Source: Isoptericola peretonis
Lineage (GTDB): Bacteria; Actinomycetota; Actinomycetes; Actinomycetales; Cellulomonadaceae
Length of the DNA: 64,000 nt
Direction of reading: 5' to 3'
Assembly (NCBI GenBank): GCA_023241745.1
Contig: JALQCY010000001.1
Location: 248,001-312,000 of the forward strand
Part shown: positions 8,843-16,077 of the stretch, one piece after another
Numbering within the stretch: position 1 is the first letter of the stretch
Layout: every line of letters starts with the position of its first letter
Notes under the pieces: model-generated
Databases searched by the model: none
What the model saw: only the letters and a program-made list of their open reading frames with translations
Told to the model about the DNA's origin: nothing
Made by a program: the position numbers and the translations under genes

Positions 8843-9907
8843 ATGGCCGACGCGCGCAGTCCCGCCACCGGGACGGGCACCCTCCTCGCCCTGCGCCCTG
8901 CCACCCCGGTGCTCGACCGCGGCGCCGGCGAGGTGCAGCTCGGCACCGATCCGCGCTGGAGCCTGGTGCTGTCGGGCCTTGCCGACCACGAGGCCCGGTG
9001 GCTGCGCGACGTCGGCACCCGCCGGCACCGCTCCCTGGACCGCAGTGCCCGGCACTGGGGCGTCGGCGAGGTACGACGCGACCAGATCCTGAGGGCGCTG
9101 GCCGACGGCGGGTTCCTCGTGGCCCCGGGCGAGGGTCTCGGGCCCGCGGCGGAGGCGCCGGGCTGGTCACCGGACCTCGCCGTCCTGGGCGCGCTGCGCC
9201 CGGACGGCGCCGGCACCGAGACCCTCGCCCGTCGGCAGCAGGGCACCGTCGGCGTGCAGGGACTGCGGCGGCTCGGGGTCGTGCTGGCGGAGCATCTCGC
9301 GACCGCCGGGGTCGGCACGCTCGTGCTCGACGACCGTGACCCGGTGCAGGTCGCCGACCTCGGCCTCGGCGGGTACGGCCCTGCGGACGTCGGCCGGCCG
9401 CGGGAACGGGTCGCCGCCGCCCTCCTCGGGCGGCGCCACCCGCGGTTGCGTGCCGGGGCGGAGCTCCCGGACGACCGGCTGCCCGACGTCGTGGTGGTCG
9501 TCGAGGCGCACGCGGCCCGCTCGGACCGCTACGAGCGCCTGCTCGGTGCCGCGGTCCCGCACCTTCCGGTGGTGGTCCGCGAGGCGGACGTCCTGCTGGG
9601 ACCCCTGGTGCTGCCGGGTCGGTCGGCGTGCGTCGGGTGCACGGACCGGCACGCCGCCGACGCCGACGTCAGCTGGCCCCACGTGGTGGCCGACCTGGCC
9701 CGGGGCGCCGCCCCGGAGGCCGCGCACGAGACCACGCTGGCCGCCACGGCGGCCGCCCTCGCGGCGGGGCAGGTGCTCGCGCTGCTCGACGGCGGGACGC
9801 CCGCGACCGTGGGCAGGGTGCTCGAGCTCGCGCTGCCGGAGGCCGTCCCGCGCGTGCGCGACGTGGTGCCGCACCCCCGGTGCGGCTGCACCCGCCTGCC
9901 GGCATGA
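8843..9907 (+). CDS. ThiF/MoeB-like E1-type adenylyltransferase homologue
   Basis: A 354-residue protein resembling the actinobacterial ThiF-family (E1-like) protein found near whiB7. It has an N-terminal winged-helix-like part (about 1-90), then a Rossmann-type region (GLRRLGVVLAEHLATAGVGTLVLDDRDPV). A Cys-x2-Cys pair (SACVGC, about 261-264) and a C-terminal C-x-C (PRCGCTRLP, about 347-349) could form the structural zinc site of E1 enzymes. The Gly-rich nucleotide loop is degenerate (QGLRRLG instead of GxGxxG), so adenylation activity is doubtful. The ATG at 8843 was chosen because upstream codons lack family similarity. Cys-rich ThiF relatives also occur in peptide-modification clusters, but no precursor or cyclodehydratase is seen here. 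Confidence 0.8.
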   Translation: MADARSPATGTGTLLALRPATPVLDRGAGEVQLGTDPRWSLVLSGLADHEARWLRDVGTRRHRSLDRSARHWGVGEVRRDQILRALADGGFLVAPGEGLGPAAEAPGWSPDLAVLGALRPDGAGTETLARRQQGTVGVQGLRRLGVVLAEHLATAGVGTLVLDDRDPVQVADLGLGGYGPADVGRPRERVAAALLGRRHPRLRAGAELPDDRLPDVVVVVEAHAARSDRYERLLGAAVPHLPVVVREADVLLGPLVLPGRSACVGCTDRHAADADVSWPHVVADLARGAAPEAAHETTLAATAAALAAGQVLALLDGGTPATVGRVLELALPEAVPRVRDVVPHPRCGCTRLPA

Positions 9908-9908
9908 G

Positions 9909-9988
9909 GACGGGCCTCCGGCGAGAGCGAGGGAGGCGGACCGCACATGGTGCGGACGCTCTCCCCCGGGTCTCGCCGAAGGCCCGTC
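9909..9988. terminator. Long interrupted palindrome between convergent ThiF-like and whiB7 genes
   Basis: The outer arms GACGGGCCT / AGGCCCGTC extend inward through CGGCGAGA / TCTCGCCG with one mismatch, and the centre CCGCAC-atg-GTGCGG is a further hairpin. The 80-bp structure begins 2 bp after the ThiF-like stop and ends 49 bp before the whiB7 stop codon, so it can act as a bidirectional terminator. Its length is unusual. Confidence 0.7.
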
Positions 9989-10037
9989 GTGGTCGACCGT
10001 TGTCCAGCGCGCCGGGGTTCCCGGGCGCAGGGCGCGG

Positions 10038-10409
10038 TCATGCTGCCACGGTCTCCGACTTCCGGGGCCGGCCGCGACCGCGCTTGCGGGCGACGACCTT
10101 GCCGTCGACGAAGACCTCACCACCCCAGACGCCCCAGGGCTCCTGCCGCTCCAGGGCGCCGGCCAGGCAGCCGGCCTGCAGCGGGCAGCTGCGGCACAGC
10201 GTCTTGGCCTCCTCGACCTGGGCGGTGTGCTCGGCGAACCAGAGCTCCGGGTCGTTGGTGCGGCACGGGAGCAGCGCAGCGAACTGGCGGTCGAGCTCGG
10301 CCACCTCGGCCGGGCTCTGCGTGAGGGGTTGATGCGGGGTCCAGGGGCCGGATCCGCCCTGGGGGATCGTGTCGAGCAGCCGCTCGTCCAACAGCTGTGC
10401 GAGGCGCAC
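10038..10409 (-). CDS. whiB7: WhiB7-type iron-sulfur transcription factor with AT-hook
   Basis: A 123-residue WhiB-family protein. The four cluster ligands are C49, C72, C75 and C81 (C-x22-C-x2-C-x5-C), followed by the GVWGG turn at 93-97 and, after EVFVDGKVVARK, the AT-hook KRGRGRPRK (about 109-117) that is specific to WhiB7/WblC. Known members bind the primary sigma factor and activate intrinsic antibiotic-resistance genes after ribosome stress. The GTG start at 10409 has GGAGGA 4 nt upstream; the in-frame extension beyond it is leader sequence, not protein. Residues 1-45 form a longer N terminus than in mycobacteria. The gene sits in the family's typical setting beside uvrD2, and its transcript has the attenuator and leader peptide described separately. 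Confidence 0.95.
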   Translation of the reverse strand: MRLAQLLDERLLDTIPQGGSGPWTPHQPLTQSPAEVAELDRQFAALLPCRTNDPELWFAEHTAQVEEAKTLCRSCPLQAGCLAGALERQEPWGVWGGEVFVDGKVVARKRGRGRPRKSETVAA

Positions 10410-10528
10410 GGGTTCCTCCGTCAGGTCCTGGGTCTTGATGTGAACGTCGGTGTTCAGGACCTGCGGGTGGACCCCTGGTGTCAGGGGGCCGGCTCGTGCG
10501 ACCTGGTGAGGTCTTCTTCCCTGGGCGG

Positions 10529-10566
10529 AAAGACGAAAGCCGCGGGTCCCGTGGGGACTCCGCGGC
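10529..10566 (-). terminator. Attenuator terminator in the whiB7 leader
   Basis: On the minus strand GCCGCGGAGTCCC pairs with GGGACCCGCGGC (one bulged A, loop CAC) and is followed directly by TTTCGTCTTT, a rare U-rich tail for this genome. It lies after the leader-peptide stop and far upstream of whiB7, so it would cut short the transcript unless prevented from folding. Confidence 0.85.
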
Positions 10567-10578
10567 CTGGACCGGTGC

Positions 10579-10752
10579 TTAGACCGGATGGCTCCAGGGG
10601 GCGGAGTCGGGTGCGATGTGGAGATCGGCGACGCCTGCTCCGTGCTTGCGCGCGCGGAACGGGCGGACTGCACTGAGCTCGCCACGGGCAGACGTGTACC
10701 CGGGCGCGCCGAGAGACGCGTTCGCCATCACGATCTGATTCATCGTGTCCAT
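10579..10752 (-). CDS. Leader peptide (uORF) of whiB7
   Basis: A 57-residue frame starting MDTMNQIVMANASLGAPGY and ending SAPWSHPV, with its TAA 12 nt before the attenuator hairpin. A strong AGGAGG (10765-10769 core) precedes it. The ATG at 10752 is 12 nt from that site, a GTG at 10761 is 3 nt away, and another ATG is at 10743, so the exact start is open. The peptide is rich in Arg, Ala, Gly and Pro in its second half and has no similarity I recognise to a functional protein. Its position rather than its sequence argues that it is a translation sensor: ribosomes slowed on it would change RNA folding ahead of the terminator. It may not be conserved outside close relatives. Confidence 0.7.
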   Translation of the reverse strand: MDTMNQIVMANASLGAPGYTSARGELSAVRPFRARKHGAGVADLHIAPDSAPWSHPV

Positions 10753-10826
10753 CTGATGCACCCACCTCCTCACTGCTCTCGGACCTCTGCCTCTCGGCAG
10801 ACGCCACTTCCGTCTGGGACTCTCCG

Positions 10827-10866
10827 AGCATAGACGGCCTCGGCCGGGCCGCCACATCTTTTTTCG
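10827..10866 (-). promoter_or_regulatory. whiB7 promoter with AT-rich WhiB7 binding element
   Basis: The minus strand has GAAAAAAGA directly ahead of a TGTGGC -35-like box (10851-10856), an 18-nt spacer and a TATGCT -10 box (10827-10832). Mycobacterial WhiB7-dependent promoters have the same design, with an A-tract next to the -35 for the AT-hook. This suggests autoactivation. Confidence 0.75.
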
Positions 10867-10904
10867 AGAATTTCTTCGACGAGTTCTCCCGGCGGGTCGC
10901 GGGC

Positions 10905-11399
10905 CTACGACGCGGCTCGCGTCGCCGCCTCCAGAGGACCCACGATCCGCAGGTCGCCGAGGCACCCGTCCACGGTCTGCGCCACCCCGTCGTCGTCGAG
11001 GCCGTCGGGCGCGGCGCGGACCTGCAGGACGCCCTCCGCCAGACCGGCGTCGAAGCCGTCCTCGACGAGGCAGTCCACCTGAGCCTGCCGCAGGTCGCCG
11101 ACCTCGGCCGCCGTGATCAGCCCGTCCCCGAGGATCTCGGCTCCGCGGTCGGTGGTCACCTGGCCGAGGGCCTCCGCGAAGCCCTCGGGAAGGTCGTGCT
11201 CGACCCCCTCGTGGCCCGGGTGCTCGTCGCCCGTCGCGTCCCCGTGGTCGCCGTGCCCGGCGTGGCTGCTGCGGTCGGCGGGGTCCGGCCCCTTGCCGTC
11301 ACCGGCCGTGCCGCCCGGGCCGCACGCCGTCAGGAGCACGACGGCCAGCACGGCCGGGACGGCGGCGGCCCGGGATGACAGCTCGCGTCGGAAGACCAT
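10905..11399 (-). CDS. Histidine-rich small lipoprotein
   Basis: A 164-residue predicted lipoprotein. The signal peptide (basic MVFRRELSSR, hydrophobic AVPAVLAVVLL) ends in the lipobox LLTAC with the lipidated cysteine at 26. A flexible segment follows with H46, H49, H52, H60, H63 and H68 among Asp/Glu/Gly (SSHAGHGDHGDATGDEHPGH), which could bind a transition metal. The C-terminal ~90 residues have two spaced cysteines (DCLVEDGF and DGCLGDL) that could form a disulfide. I do not recognise the family. The ATG at 11399 was chosen because a promoter places the transcription start on it, giving a leaderless mRNA, and no ribosome site is present. It lies downstream of uvrD2 on the same strand. Confidence 0.7.
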   Translation of the reverse strand: MVFRRELSSRAAAVPAVLAVVLLTACGPGGTAGDGKGPDPADRSSHAGHGDHGDATGDEHPGHEGVEHDLPEGFAEALGQVTTDRGAEILGDGLITAAEVGDLRQAQVDCLVEDGFDAGLAEGVLQVRAAPDGLDDDGVAQTVDGCLGDLRIVGPLEAATRAAS

Positions 11400-11405
11400 C
11401 CCGGA

Positions 11406-11434
11406 AATCTGGCAGCCCGCGACGACCGTGACAA
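11406..11434 (-). promoter_or_regulatory. Promoter of the lipoprotein gene (leaderless)
   Basis: TTGTCA (11429-11434) and CAGATT (11406-11411) are 17 nt apart on the minus strand, and the ATG begins 7 nt after the -10 box. The transcript would therefore start at or within a base of the start codon. Confidence 0.55.
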
Positions 11435-11460
11435 GGAGTTTCGTCAGGATCGCTCGCACA

Positions 11461-11478
11461 ATACGGGAGAACCCGTAC
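11461..11478 (-). terminator. Short hairpin after uvrD2
   Basis: GTACGGG-TTCT-CCCGTAT followed by TGTG lies directly beyond the uvrD2 stop on the minus strand. The stem is only 6-7 bp, so it is a weak terminator candidate. Confidence 0.4.
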
Positions 11479-13512
11479 TCAGCCGCTCGTCTCCGCCACG
11501 ATCGCCAGGATCGTCTGCCCGTAGCGGTCGATCTTGGCCGGCCCGATCCCGTTGACCCGCGCGAGCTGCGCCGCCGCCGTGGGCCTCAGCTCCGCGATCG
11601 CGGCCAGCGTCGAATCTCCCAGCACCGTGAACGCCGGCTTGTCGGTCTCGCGGGCCACCGACAGCCGCCACTCCCGCAGCGCGTCGAACACGGCGACGTC
11701 GTGGTCACCCGTCAGCCGCTCGCGGGCCTGGCCGCGCGCCGCGCGCTGCCGGCCCCGTGCGGACGGGTCGTCCGGCCACAGCCCGTCGAGGAACCGCGTG
11801 CGCTTGCGCGTCGCCCGGCCGCCCGGGTTCCGGGACCGCGCGAACGACAGCTCGAGGTGCTCCCGGGCTCGCGTGATCCCCACGTAGAGGAGCCGACGCT
11901 CCTCGGCGACGGCCTCGTCGGTCTCGGCGAGCGAGATCGGCATGAGCCCCTCGCTGACCCCGGCGAGGAAGACGGCGTCCCACTCGAGCCCCTTCGCGGC
12001 GTGCAGCGACGCCAGCGTGACGCCCTCGACGGTCGGGGCGTGCTGGGCCGACGCGCGCTCCTCCAGCTCGGCGACGAGGGTCGCCGTCGTGGCGGGCGCG
12101 TCCTGTGGGGCGGCGGCCGCGACGTCGTCGGCCAGCCCGACGAGCGCCTGCATCGCCTCCCAGCGCTCCCGCATGGCGCCACGGGCGGCCGGCGGCTGCT
12201 CCGACCAGCCCGCCGAGGTGAGCACGTCGCGCACCTGCTCGGGCATCGGCTGGTCCGGGTCGGCCGACCGCGCCGCCCCGCGCAGCAGCACGATCGCGTC
12301 GCGCACCTCCTTGCGCTGGAAGAACCTCTCCCCTCCCCGCACCAGGTAGCTGATCCCGGCGTCGGCGAGCGCCGACTCGAAACCGGCGGACTGGGCGTTC
12401 GTGCGGTACAGGACCGCGATCTCGCTGGGCCGTACGCCGGAGGCGATGAGGCGCCCGGCCCGGGCGGCGATCCCGGCGGCCTCCGCGTCGTCGTCGTCGT
12501 ACGTCGTGAAGCTCGCGGGCGGACCGGCCGGCCGCTGCGCCACGAGCTCGAGAGCACCCGGCACCCGGCCGCGGCGCAGCACCTGGTTGGCCAGGTGCAC
12601 GACCTGCGGCGTCGACCGGTAGTCGCGCACCAGCCGCACCACCTGCGCATCGGAGTAGGTCCGCGTGAAGTCGAGCAGGTAGTGCGGCGTCGCGCCCGTG
12701 AAGGAGTAGATGGTCTGCGACGGGTCGCCCACGACGCACAGCTCCTTGCGCCCGCCCAGCCACTGGTCGAGCAGGAACTGCTGCAACGGCGAGACGTCCT
12801 GGTACTCGTCGACCACGAAGTGCCGGTACTGCGACCGCACCTCGTCGGCCACCTGCCGGTGCGAGTTCAGCATGTCGGCGAGCATGAGGAGCACGTCCTC
12901 GAAGTCGATGACGCCACGCTCGGTCTTGACGTCCTCGTACGCCGAGACGAGCCGCGCCACCGTCTGGTGGTCGTAGCCCGAGGGCGCCGGGCGGTCGTCG
13001 GCCAGCGCCGCCTTCACGTAGTCCTCCGCCGTGACGAGCGACACCTTGGCCCACTCCACCTCGGAGGACAGGTCGCGCACGGCGACCCGGTCGACGCTCG
13101 CGCCGACGCGACGGGCGGCCTCCGCGACCGCGGGTGCCTTGTGCTCGAGGATCCGCGGCGGGGCGCCGCCCACGACGCGCGGCCAGAAGTAGCCGAGCTG
13201 ACGCAGCGCGGCCGCGTGGAACGTCCGGGCCTGGACCCCGACGACCCCGAGGTCGCGCAGCCGGGTGCGCATCTCCCCCGCCGCGCGCGCCGTGAACGTC
13301 ACCGCGAGCACCGACGTCGGCTTGTACGTGGCGGTGCGCACGCCGTAGGCGATGCGGTGCGTGATCGCCCGCGTCTTGCCCGTGCCCGCGCCCGCCAGCA
13401 CGCACACGGGCCCCGTGAGCGCGAGAGCCACCTCGCGCTGCTCGGGATCGAGCGCGTCGAGGATGGCGTCGGGATGAAGCGGGGCGGCCGGGGAGTTGGT
13501 GGTGGTCGACAT
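11479..13512 (-). CDS. uvrD2: UvrD2-type SF1 DNA helicase with HRDC domain
   Basis: A 677-residue 3'-5' DNA helicase. The Walker A motif GAGTGKT is at residues 41-47, the ATPase motif VVDEYQDVS near 237, GDPSQTIYSF shortly after, and motifs IV-VI include VRLVRDYRSTPQ, SLHAAKGLEWDAV and LLYVGITRARE. Residues about 590-670 (REWRLSVARETDKPAF to NGIGPAKIDRYG) form an HRDC domain, the feature that separates actinobacterial UvrD2 from UvrD1. The mycobacterial enzyme is essential and has a role in DNA maintenance. Start ATG at 13512; divergent from mycoredoxin across 72 bp. In the region between the core and HRDC I see no four-cysteine motif, which some UvrD2 proteins carry. Confidence 0.95.
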   Translation of the reverse strand: MSTTTNSPAAPLHPDAILDALDPEQREVALALTGPVCVLAGAGTGKTRAITHRIAYGVRTATYKPTSVLAVTFTARAAGEMRTRLRDLGVVGVQARTFHAAALRQLGYFWPRVVGGAPPRILEHKAPAVAEAARRVGASVDRVAVRDLSSEVEWAKVSLVTAEDYVKAALADDRPAPSGYDHQTVARLVSAYEDVKTERGVIDFEDVLLMLADMLNSHRQVADEVRSQYRHFVVDEYQDVSPLQQFLLDQWLGGRKELCVVGDPSQTIYSFTGATPHYLLDFTRTYSDAQVVRLVRDYRSTPQVVHLANQVLRRGRVPGALELVAQRPAGPPASFTTYDDDDAEAAGIAARAGRLIASGVRPSEIAVLYRTNAQSAGFESALADAGISYLVRGGERFFQRKEVRDAIVLLRGAARSADPDQPMPEQVRDVLTSAGWSEQPPAARGAMRERWEAMQALVGLADDVAAAAPQDAPATTATLVAELEERASAQHAPTVEGVTLASLHAAKGLEWDAVFLAGVSEGLMPISLAETDEAVAEERRLLYVGITRAREHLELSFARSRNPGGRATRKRTRFLDGLWPDDPSARGRQRAARGQARERLTGDHDVAVFDALREWRLSVARETDKPAFTVLGDSTLAAIAELRPTAAAQLARVNGIGPAKIDRYGQTILAIVAETSG

Positions 13513-13584
13513 CGTCTGCGATTCTCGCAGCCGTCGCCGACAGGCACCGCCCGTCGTCCCCAGCCGCCGTCCCAGGAGGACCCG

Positions 13585-13854
13585 ATGACCGCCGTCACGC
13601 CCCAGCTCCCCGCTCCGGGCACCATCACGATGTACTCGACCGCGTGGTGCGGCTACTGCCGCCGGCTGCGCACCCAGCTCGACTCCGAGGGCATCGCGTA
13701 CACGGTCGTCGACATCGAGGAGCAGCCGGAGACGGCCGCGTACGTGGAGCAGGTCAACGGCGGGAACCAGACCGTCCCGACCGTCGTCTTCCCGGACGGC
13801 ACGGCGGCGACCAACCCCTCGCTGCTGGACGTGAGGGCTCGCCTGGCCTCCTGA
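13585..13854 (+). CDS. mrx1: Mycoredoxin, glutaredoxin-fold mycothiol-dependent oxidoreductase
   Basis: An 89-residue thioredoxin-fold protein with the active site CGYC (C22, C25 in STAWCGYCRRL) and the cis-proline motif TVPTVVF at 63-69. CGYC and the position between uvrD2 and nudC identify mycoredoxin-1, which reduces mycothiol-mixed disulfides with reducing power from mycothiol disulfide reductase. The ATG at 13585 follows AGGAGGA. The C-terminal GGNQTVPTVVFPDG stretch matches the glutathione/mycothiol-binding groove of the family. It converges on nudC with a 13-bp gap. Confidence 0.95.
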   Translation: MTAVTPQLPAPGTITMYSTAWCGYCRRLRTQLDSEGIAYTVVDIEEQPETAAYVEQVNGGNQTVPTVVFPDGTAATNPSLLDVRARLAS

Positions 13855-13867
13855 GGCCCGTCGGTGC

Positions 13868-14869
13868 TCAGCCCGGCAGCTCGCCGCCGAACCACTCCTC
13901 GACGAGCGCCCGGGCGATCGACGGGCGACCGGGGAGCCCGATCTCTCCGGCCCGCACGCCCGCGGCCAGCTCGTCGCGGGTGAACCACCGCGCGGCGGTC
14001 ACCTCCGCGCCGTCCACCTCGACGTCCGTCGCGACCGCCCGCGCGCGGAAGCCGAGCATGAGCGAGGCCGGGAAGGGCCACGGCTGGCTGCCGCGGTAGA
14101 CGACGTCGCCCGGCCCGTCCCCCACCACGACCGACGTCTCCTCCCGGACCTCCCGGCGGACGGCCTGCTCGAGCCCCTCCCCCGGCTCGACGTAGCCGGC
14201 GAGCGTCGAGTACCGGCCGTCCGGCCAGTGCGCGGCGTGCCCCAGCAGCAGGCGGTCGGCGTCGTCGACGACCGCCATGATCACGGCGGGGTCGGTGCGC
14301 GGGTAGACCTCGACGTCCTGCGCCACGCAGCGGCGCACCCAGCCCGCCTGCTCGACCACGGTGGGCTCGCCGCACCGCGGGCAGCGCTCGTGCGAGGCGT
14401 GCCACGCGGCCAGGGCGACCGCCTCGGCGGCGAGCGCGTCGTGCCGCCGCCCGCCGACCTCGCGCAGGCCCGCCCACGCGTGCTCCCGCGCTAGCCGAGC
14501 GGCCGGGGACGCCGGCGAGACCCCCTCGATGCCCACCGCGTCCGCGTCCGCCTCGTCGGGCAGCACCAGGGCGAGCAGCCCCGCGCCGTCCTGCTCGCCG
14601 AGGAACAGCCACCGGTGGCCCGGAACGTGCGCGTCGGGGCGGTCCGCGCGCTCGGGCTCCGCCGGGAGCCCGTCGGTCGCTGCGGCGTCGGCCAGGAGCA
14701 GGTCGCCCGCGGCGTCCACGGCGACGCGGCCGCGCAGCACCAGGACGACGCGGGTCGTCGGGTCGCTCAGCAGGTGCCGGAGCAGGCCCGGCTCCGCACG
14801 GCGCTCGGCGGCCCGGTCGTGCGTGGCGCTGGTGTACGAGAGGTCGGGGAGCGCGAAGGGTGCCGTCAC
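13868..14869 (-). CDS. nudC: NAD(H)/NADH diphosphatase NudC (Nudix hydrolase)
   Basis: A 333-residue NudC. It hydrolyses NAD(H) to NMN(H) and AMP and, in characterised members, removes NAD caps from RNA. The Nudix box runs from G225 (GYVEPGEGLEQAVRREVREE), and the NudC-specific SQPWPFPAS is at 261-269. The zinc ribbon has C163, C166 and C181, but position 184, where E. coli NudC has its fourth cysteine, is Gln, so the zinc site is incomplete or uses another ligand. The start is a GTG at 14869; the open frame extends much further upstream through the divergent phosphotransferase gene and is not coding there. It converges on mycoredoxin, the conserved actinobacterial order. Confidence 0.93.
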   Translation of the reverse strand: MTAPFALPDLSYTSATHDRAAERRAEPGLLRHLLSDPTTRVVLVLRGRVAVDAAGDLLLADAAATDGLPAEPERADRPDAHVPGHRWLFLGEQDGAGLLALVLPDEADADAVGIEGVSPASPAARLAREHAWAGLREVGGRRHDALAAEAVALAAWHASHERCPRCGEPTVVEQAGWVRRCVAQDVEVYPRTDPAVIMAVVDDADRLLLGHAAHWPDGRYSTLAGYVEPGEGLEQAVRREVREETSVVVGDGPGDVVYRGSQPWPFPASLMLGFRARAVATDVEVDGAEVTAARWFTRDELAAGVRAGEIGLPGRPSIARALVEEWFGGELPG

Positions 14870-14977
14870 GCCACGACCGTACCCGTGACGGCGTGAGCGT
14901 CGTGCCCCGCCCACGCCCGGCGGACACGCGCGCGGCGATGCTCCCTGGCGAGGCCCGGCAGCGTCTACGGTGGGCGG

Positions 14978-15901
14978 GTGCCACGCAGTCCGCTCGCCCT
15001 CGCCGCCCTCGCGACGGCCGCCGTCCCGGGCCTCGACGCCCGCTCGGTCCGCCCCGAGGAGCTGCCGGGCGACTACGACGTCGCGGTCGTCACCGCGGGC
15101 GACGGCGTCGAATGGCTCGTGCGCGCGCCCCGCACCACGATGGCCGGTGCCGCCCTCGAGGCGGAGACCGAGCTGCTCGAGGCGCTCCACCTGTACGTGG
15201 ACGCGGGCGTGCTGCCGTTCACCGTGCCGCAGGTCGCCGGCTTCGCGCTGCTGCCCGAGGGCGGGCGCGCCGTCGTGCACCGCCACGTGACCGGCGCCGC
15301 GCTCGACCTCGACGCCCTGCGTCCCGGTCCCGGCCTCTCCGCCGACCTCGGCCGGACCCTCGCGGCCGTGCACGAGCTGCCCGCCTCCGTCGTCGAGTCC
15401 TGCGGCCTGCCCTCGTACACCGCCGCCGAGTACCGCGAGCGCCGGCTGGTGGAGCTCGACGAGGCCGCCGCGACCGGCAAGGTGCCGCCCACCCTGCTGC
15501 GCCGTTGGGAGGCCGCGCTCGAGGACGTGGCGCTGTGGCGCTTCCAGCCCGTCGTCGTGCACGGCGACCTCGCCACCGACCAGATGCTCGTCACCGGCGG
15601 CCGCGTCACGGCGATCAGCGGCTGGTCCGACGCCCGCGTGGCCGACCCGGCCGACGACCTCGCCTGGCTGCTCGTCGCCGCCCCGCCCGACGCCGTGGAC
15701 TCGATCATGGAGGCCTACCAGCTGCGGCGCACCGAGCTGCACGACGCGCGGCTCGTCGACCGCGCCCTCCTCGTCGGCGAGCTGGCGCTGGCCCGCTGGC
15801 TGCTGCACGGCGTGCGGAGGAACCTGTCCGACGTCGTCGCCGACGCCGAGGCGATGCTCGCCGACCTCGACGAGGCGACGCGCGAGGACGCCCCGGCCTG
15901 A
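14978..15901 (+). CDS. Aminoglycoside/macrolide phosphotransferase-family kinase
   Basis: A 307-residue kinase-fold protein of the APH family. The catalytic loop HGDLATDQ is at 195-202 (Brenner-type H-G-D-x4-D/N), and the metal-binding segment is GWSDARVADPADDLAWL at about 215-231, where D218 takes the place of the usual D-F/W. The N-terminal lobe has VEWLVRAPRTTMAGAALEAE in place of a lysine-rich ATP motif. Relatives sit between nudC and the adnAB helicase genes in many Micrococcales; their substrate is not known and there is no reason to call this an antibiotic-resistance gene. Start GTG at 14978. It is divergent from nudC. Confidence 0.85.
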   Translation: MPRSPLALAALATAAVPGLDARSVRPEELPGDYDVAVVTAGDGVEWLVRAPRTTMAGAALEAETELLEALHLYVDAGVLPFTVPQVAGFALLPEGGRAVVHRHVTGAALDLDALRPGPGLSADLGRTLAAVHELPASVVESCGLPSYTAAEYRERRLVELDEAAATGKVPPTLLRRWEAALEDVALWRFQPVVVHGDLATDQMLVTGGRVTAISGWSDARVADPADDLAWLLVAAPPDAVDSIMEAYQLRRTELHDARLVDRALLVGELALARWLLHGVRRNLSDVVADAEAMLADLDEATREDAPA

Positions 15902-16077
15902 CCTGTCTCCCCGGCCTCACGGTGAGGCGCCCCGGCCTGCGAGACCTGCGAAACCTCCGGCTCACCGACCCCGGCGGGATCGAAACACGACCTCAACACC
16001 GCGGCGACGTGGCCACAACCTGCGGCGGCGAGACTCGGCGGCACGCAAGCGCCGCCACTCCCGCCGAAGGGTCCGTC

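Larger units (their letters stand above)
10410..10820 (-). ncRNA. whiB7 5' leader with attenuator architecture
   Basis: About 410 nt separate the predicted transcription start (near 10820) from the whiB7 GTG. In order, the leader carries a GGAGG site, a 57-codon reading frame, an intrinsic terminator 12 nt after its stop, and then about 120 nt with further GC-rich stems before the whiB7 ribosome site. Known whiB7/wblC leaders in Mycobacterium and Streptomyces use a short upstream frame so that stalled ribosomes prevent terminator formation. The layout here matches that logic; the antiterminator pairing was not worked out. Confidence 0.75.

Noticed and set aside
8843..9907. A thiopeptide or peptide-modification (TOMM) cluster around the ThiF-like protein
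   Set aside because: No YcaO, dehydrogenase or short precursor gene is nearby and the nucleotide loop is degenerate. The gene belongs to the conserved whiB7 neighbourhood.
10038..10685. A 215-residue WhiB protein using the whole open frame
   Set aside because: The upstream 92 codons cover the attenuator and the leader peptide in another frame. The GTG at 10409 with GGAGGA gives a normal WhiB7 length.
14978..15901. Aminoglycoside or macrolide resistance gene
   Set aside because: Only the general kinase fold is shared. The gene is a conserved neighbour of adnAB and its substrate segment does not match known resistance enzymes.
15902..16077. Possible GlnR-type nitrogen-control boxes before the FNT-cyanase genes
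   Set aside because: GAAAC and GAGAC words occur but not with the expected spacing or paired GTnAC half-sites. A GlnR motif scan with a scored matrix would be needed.
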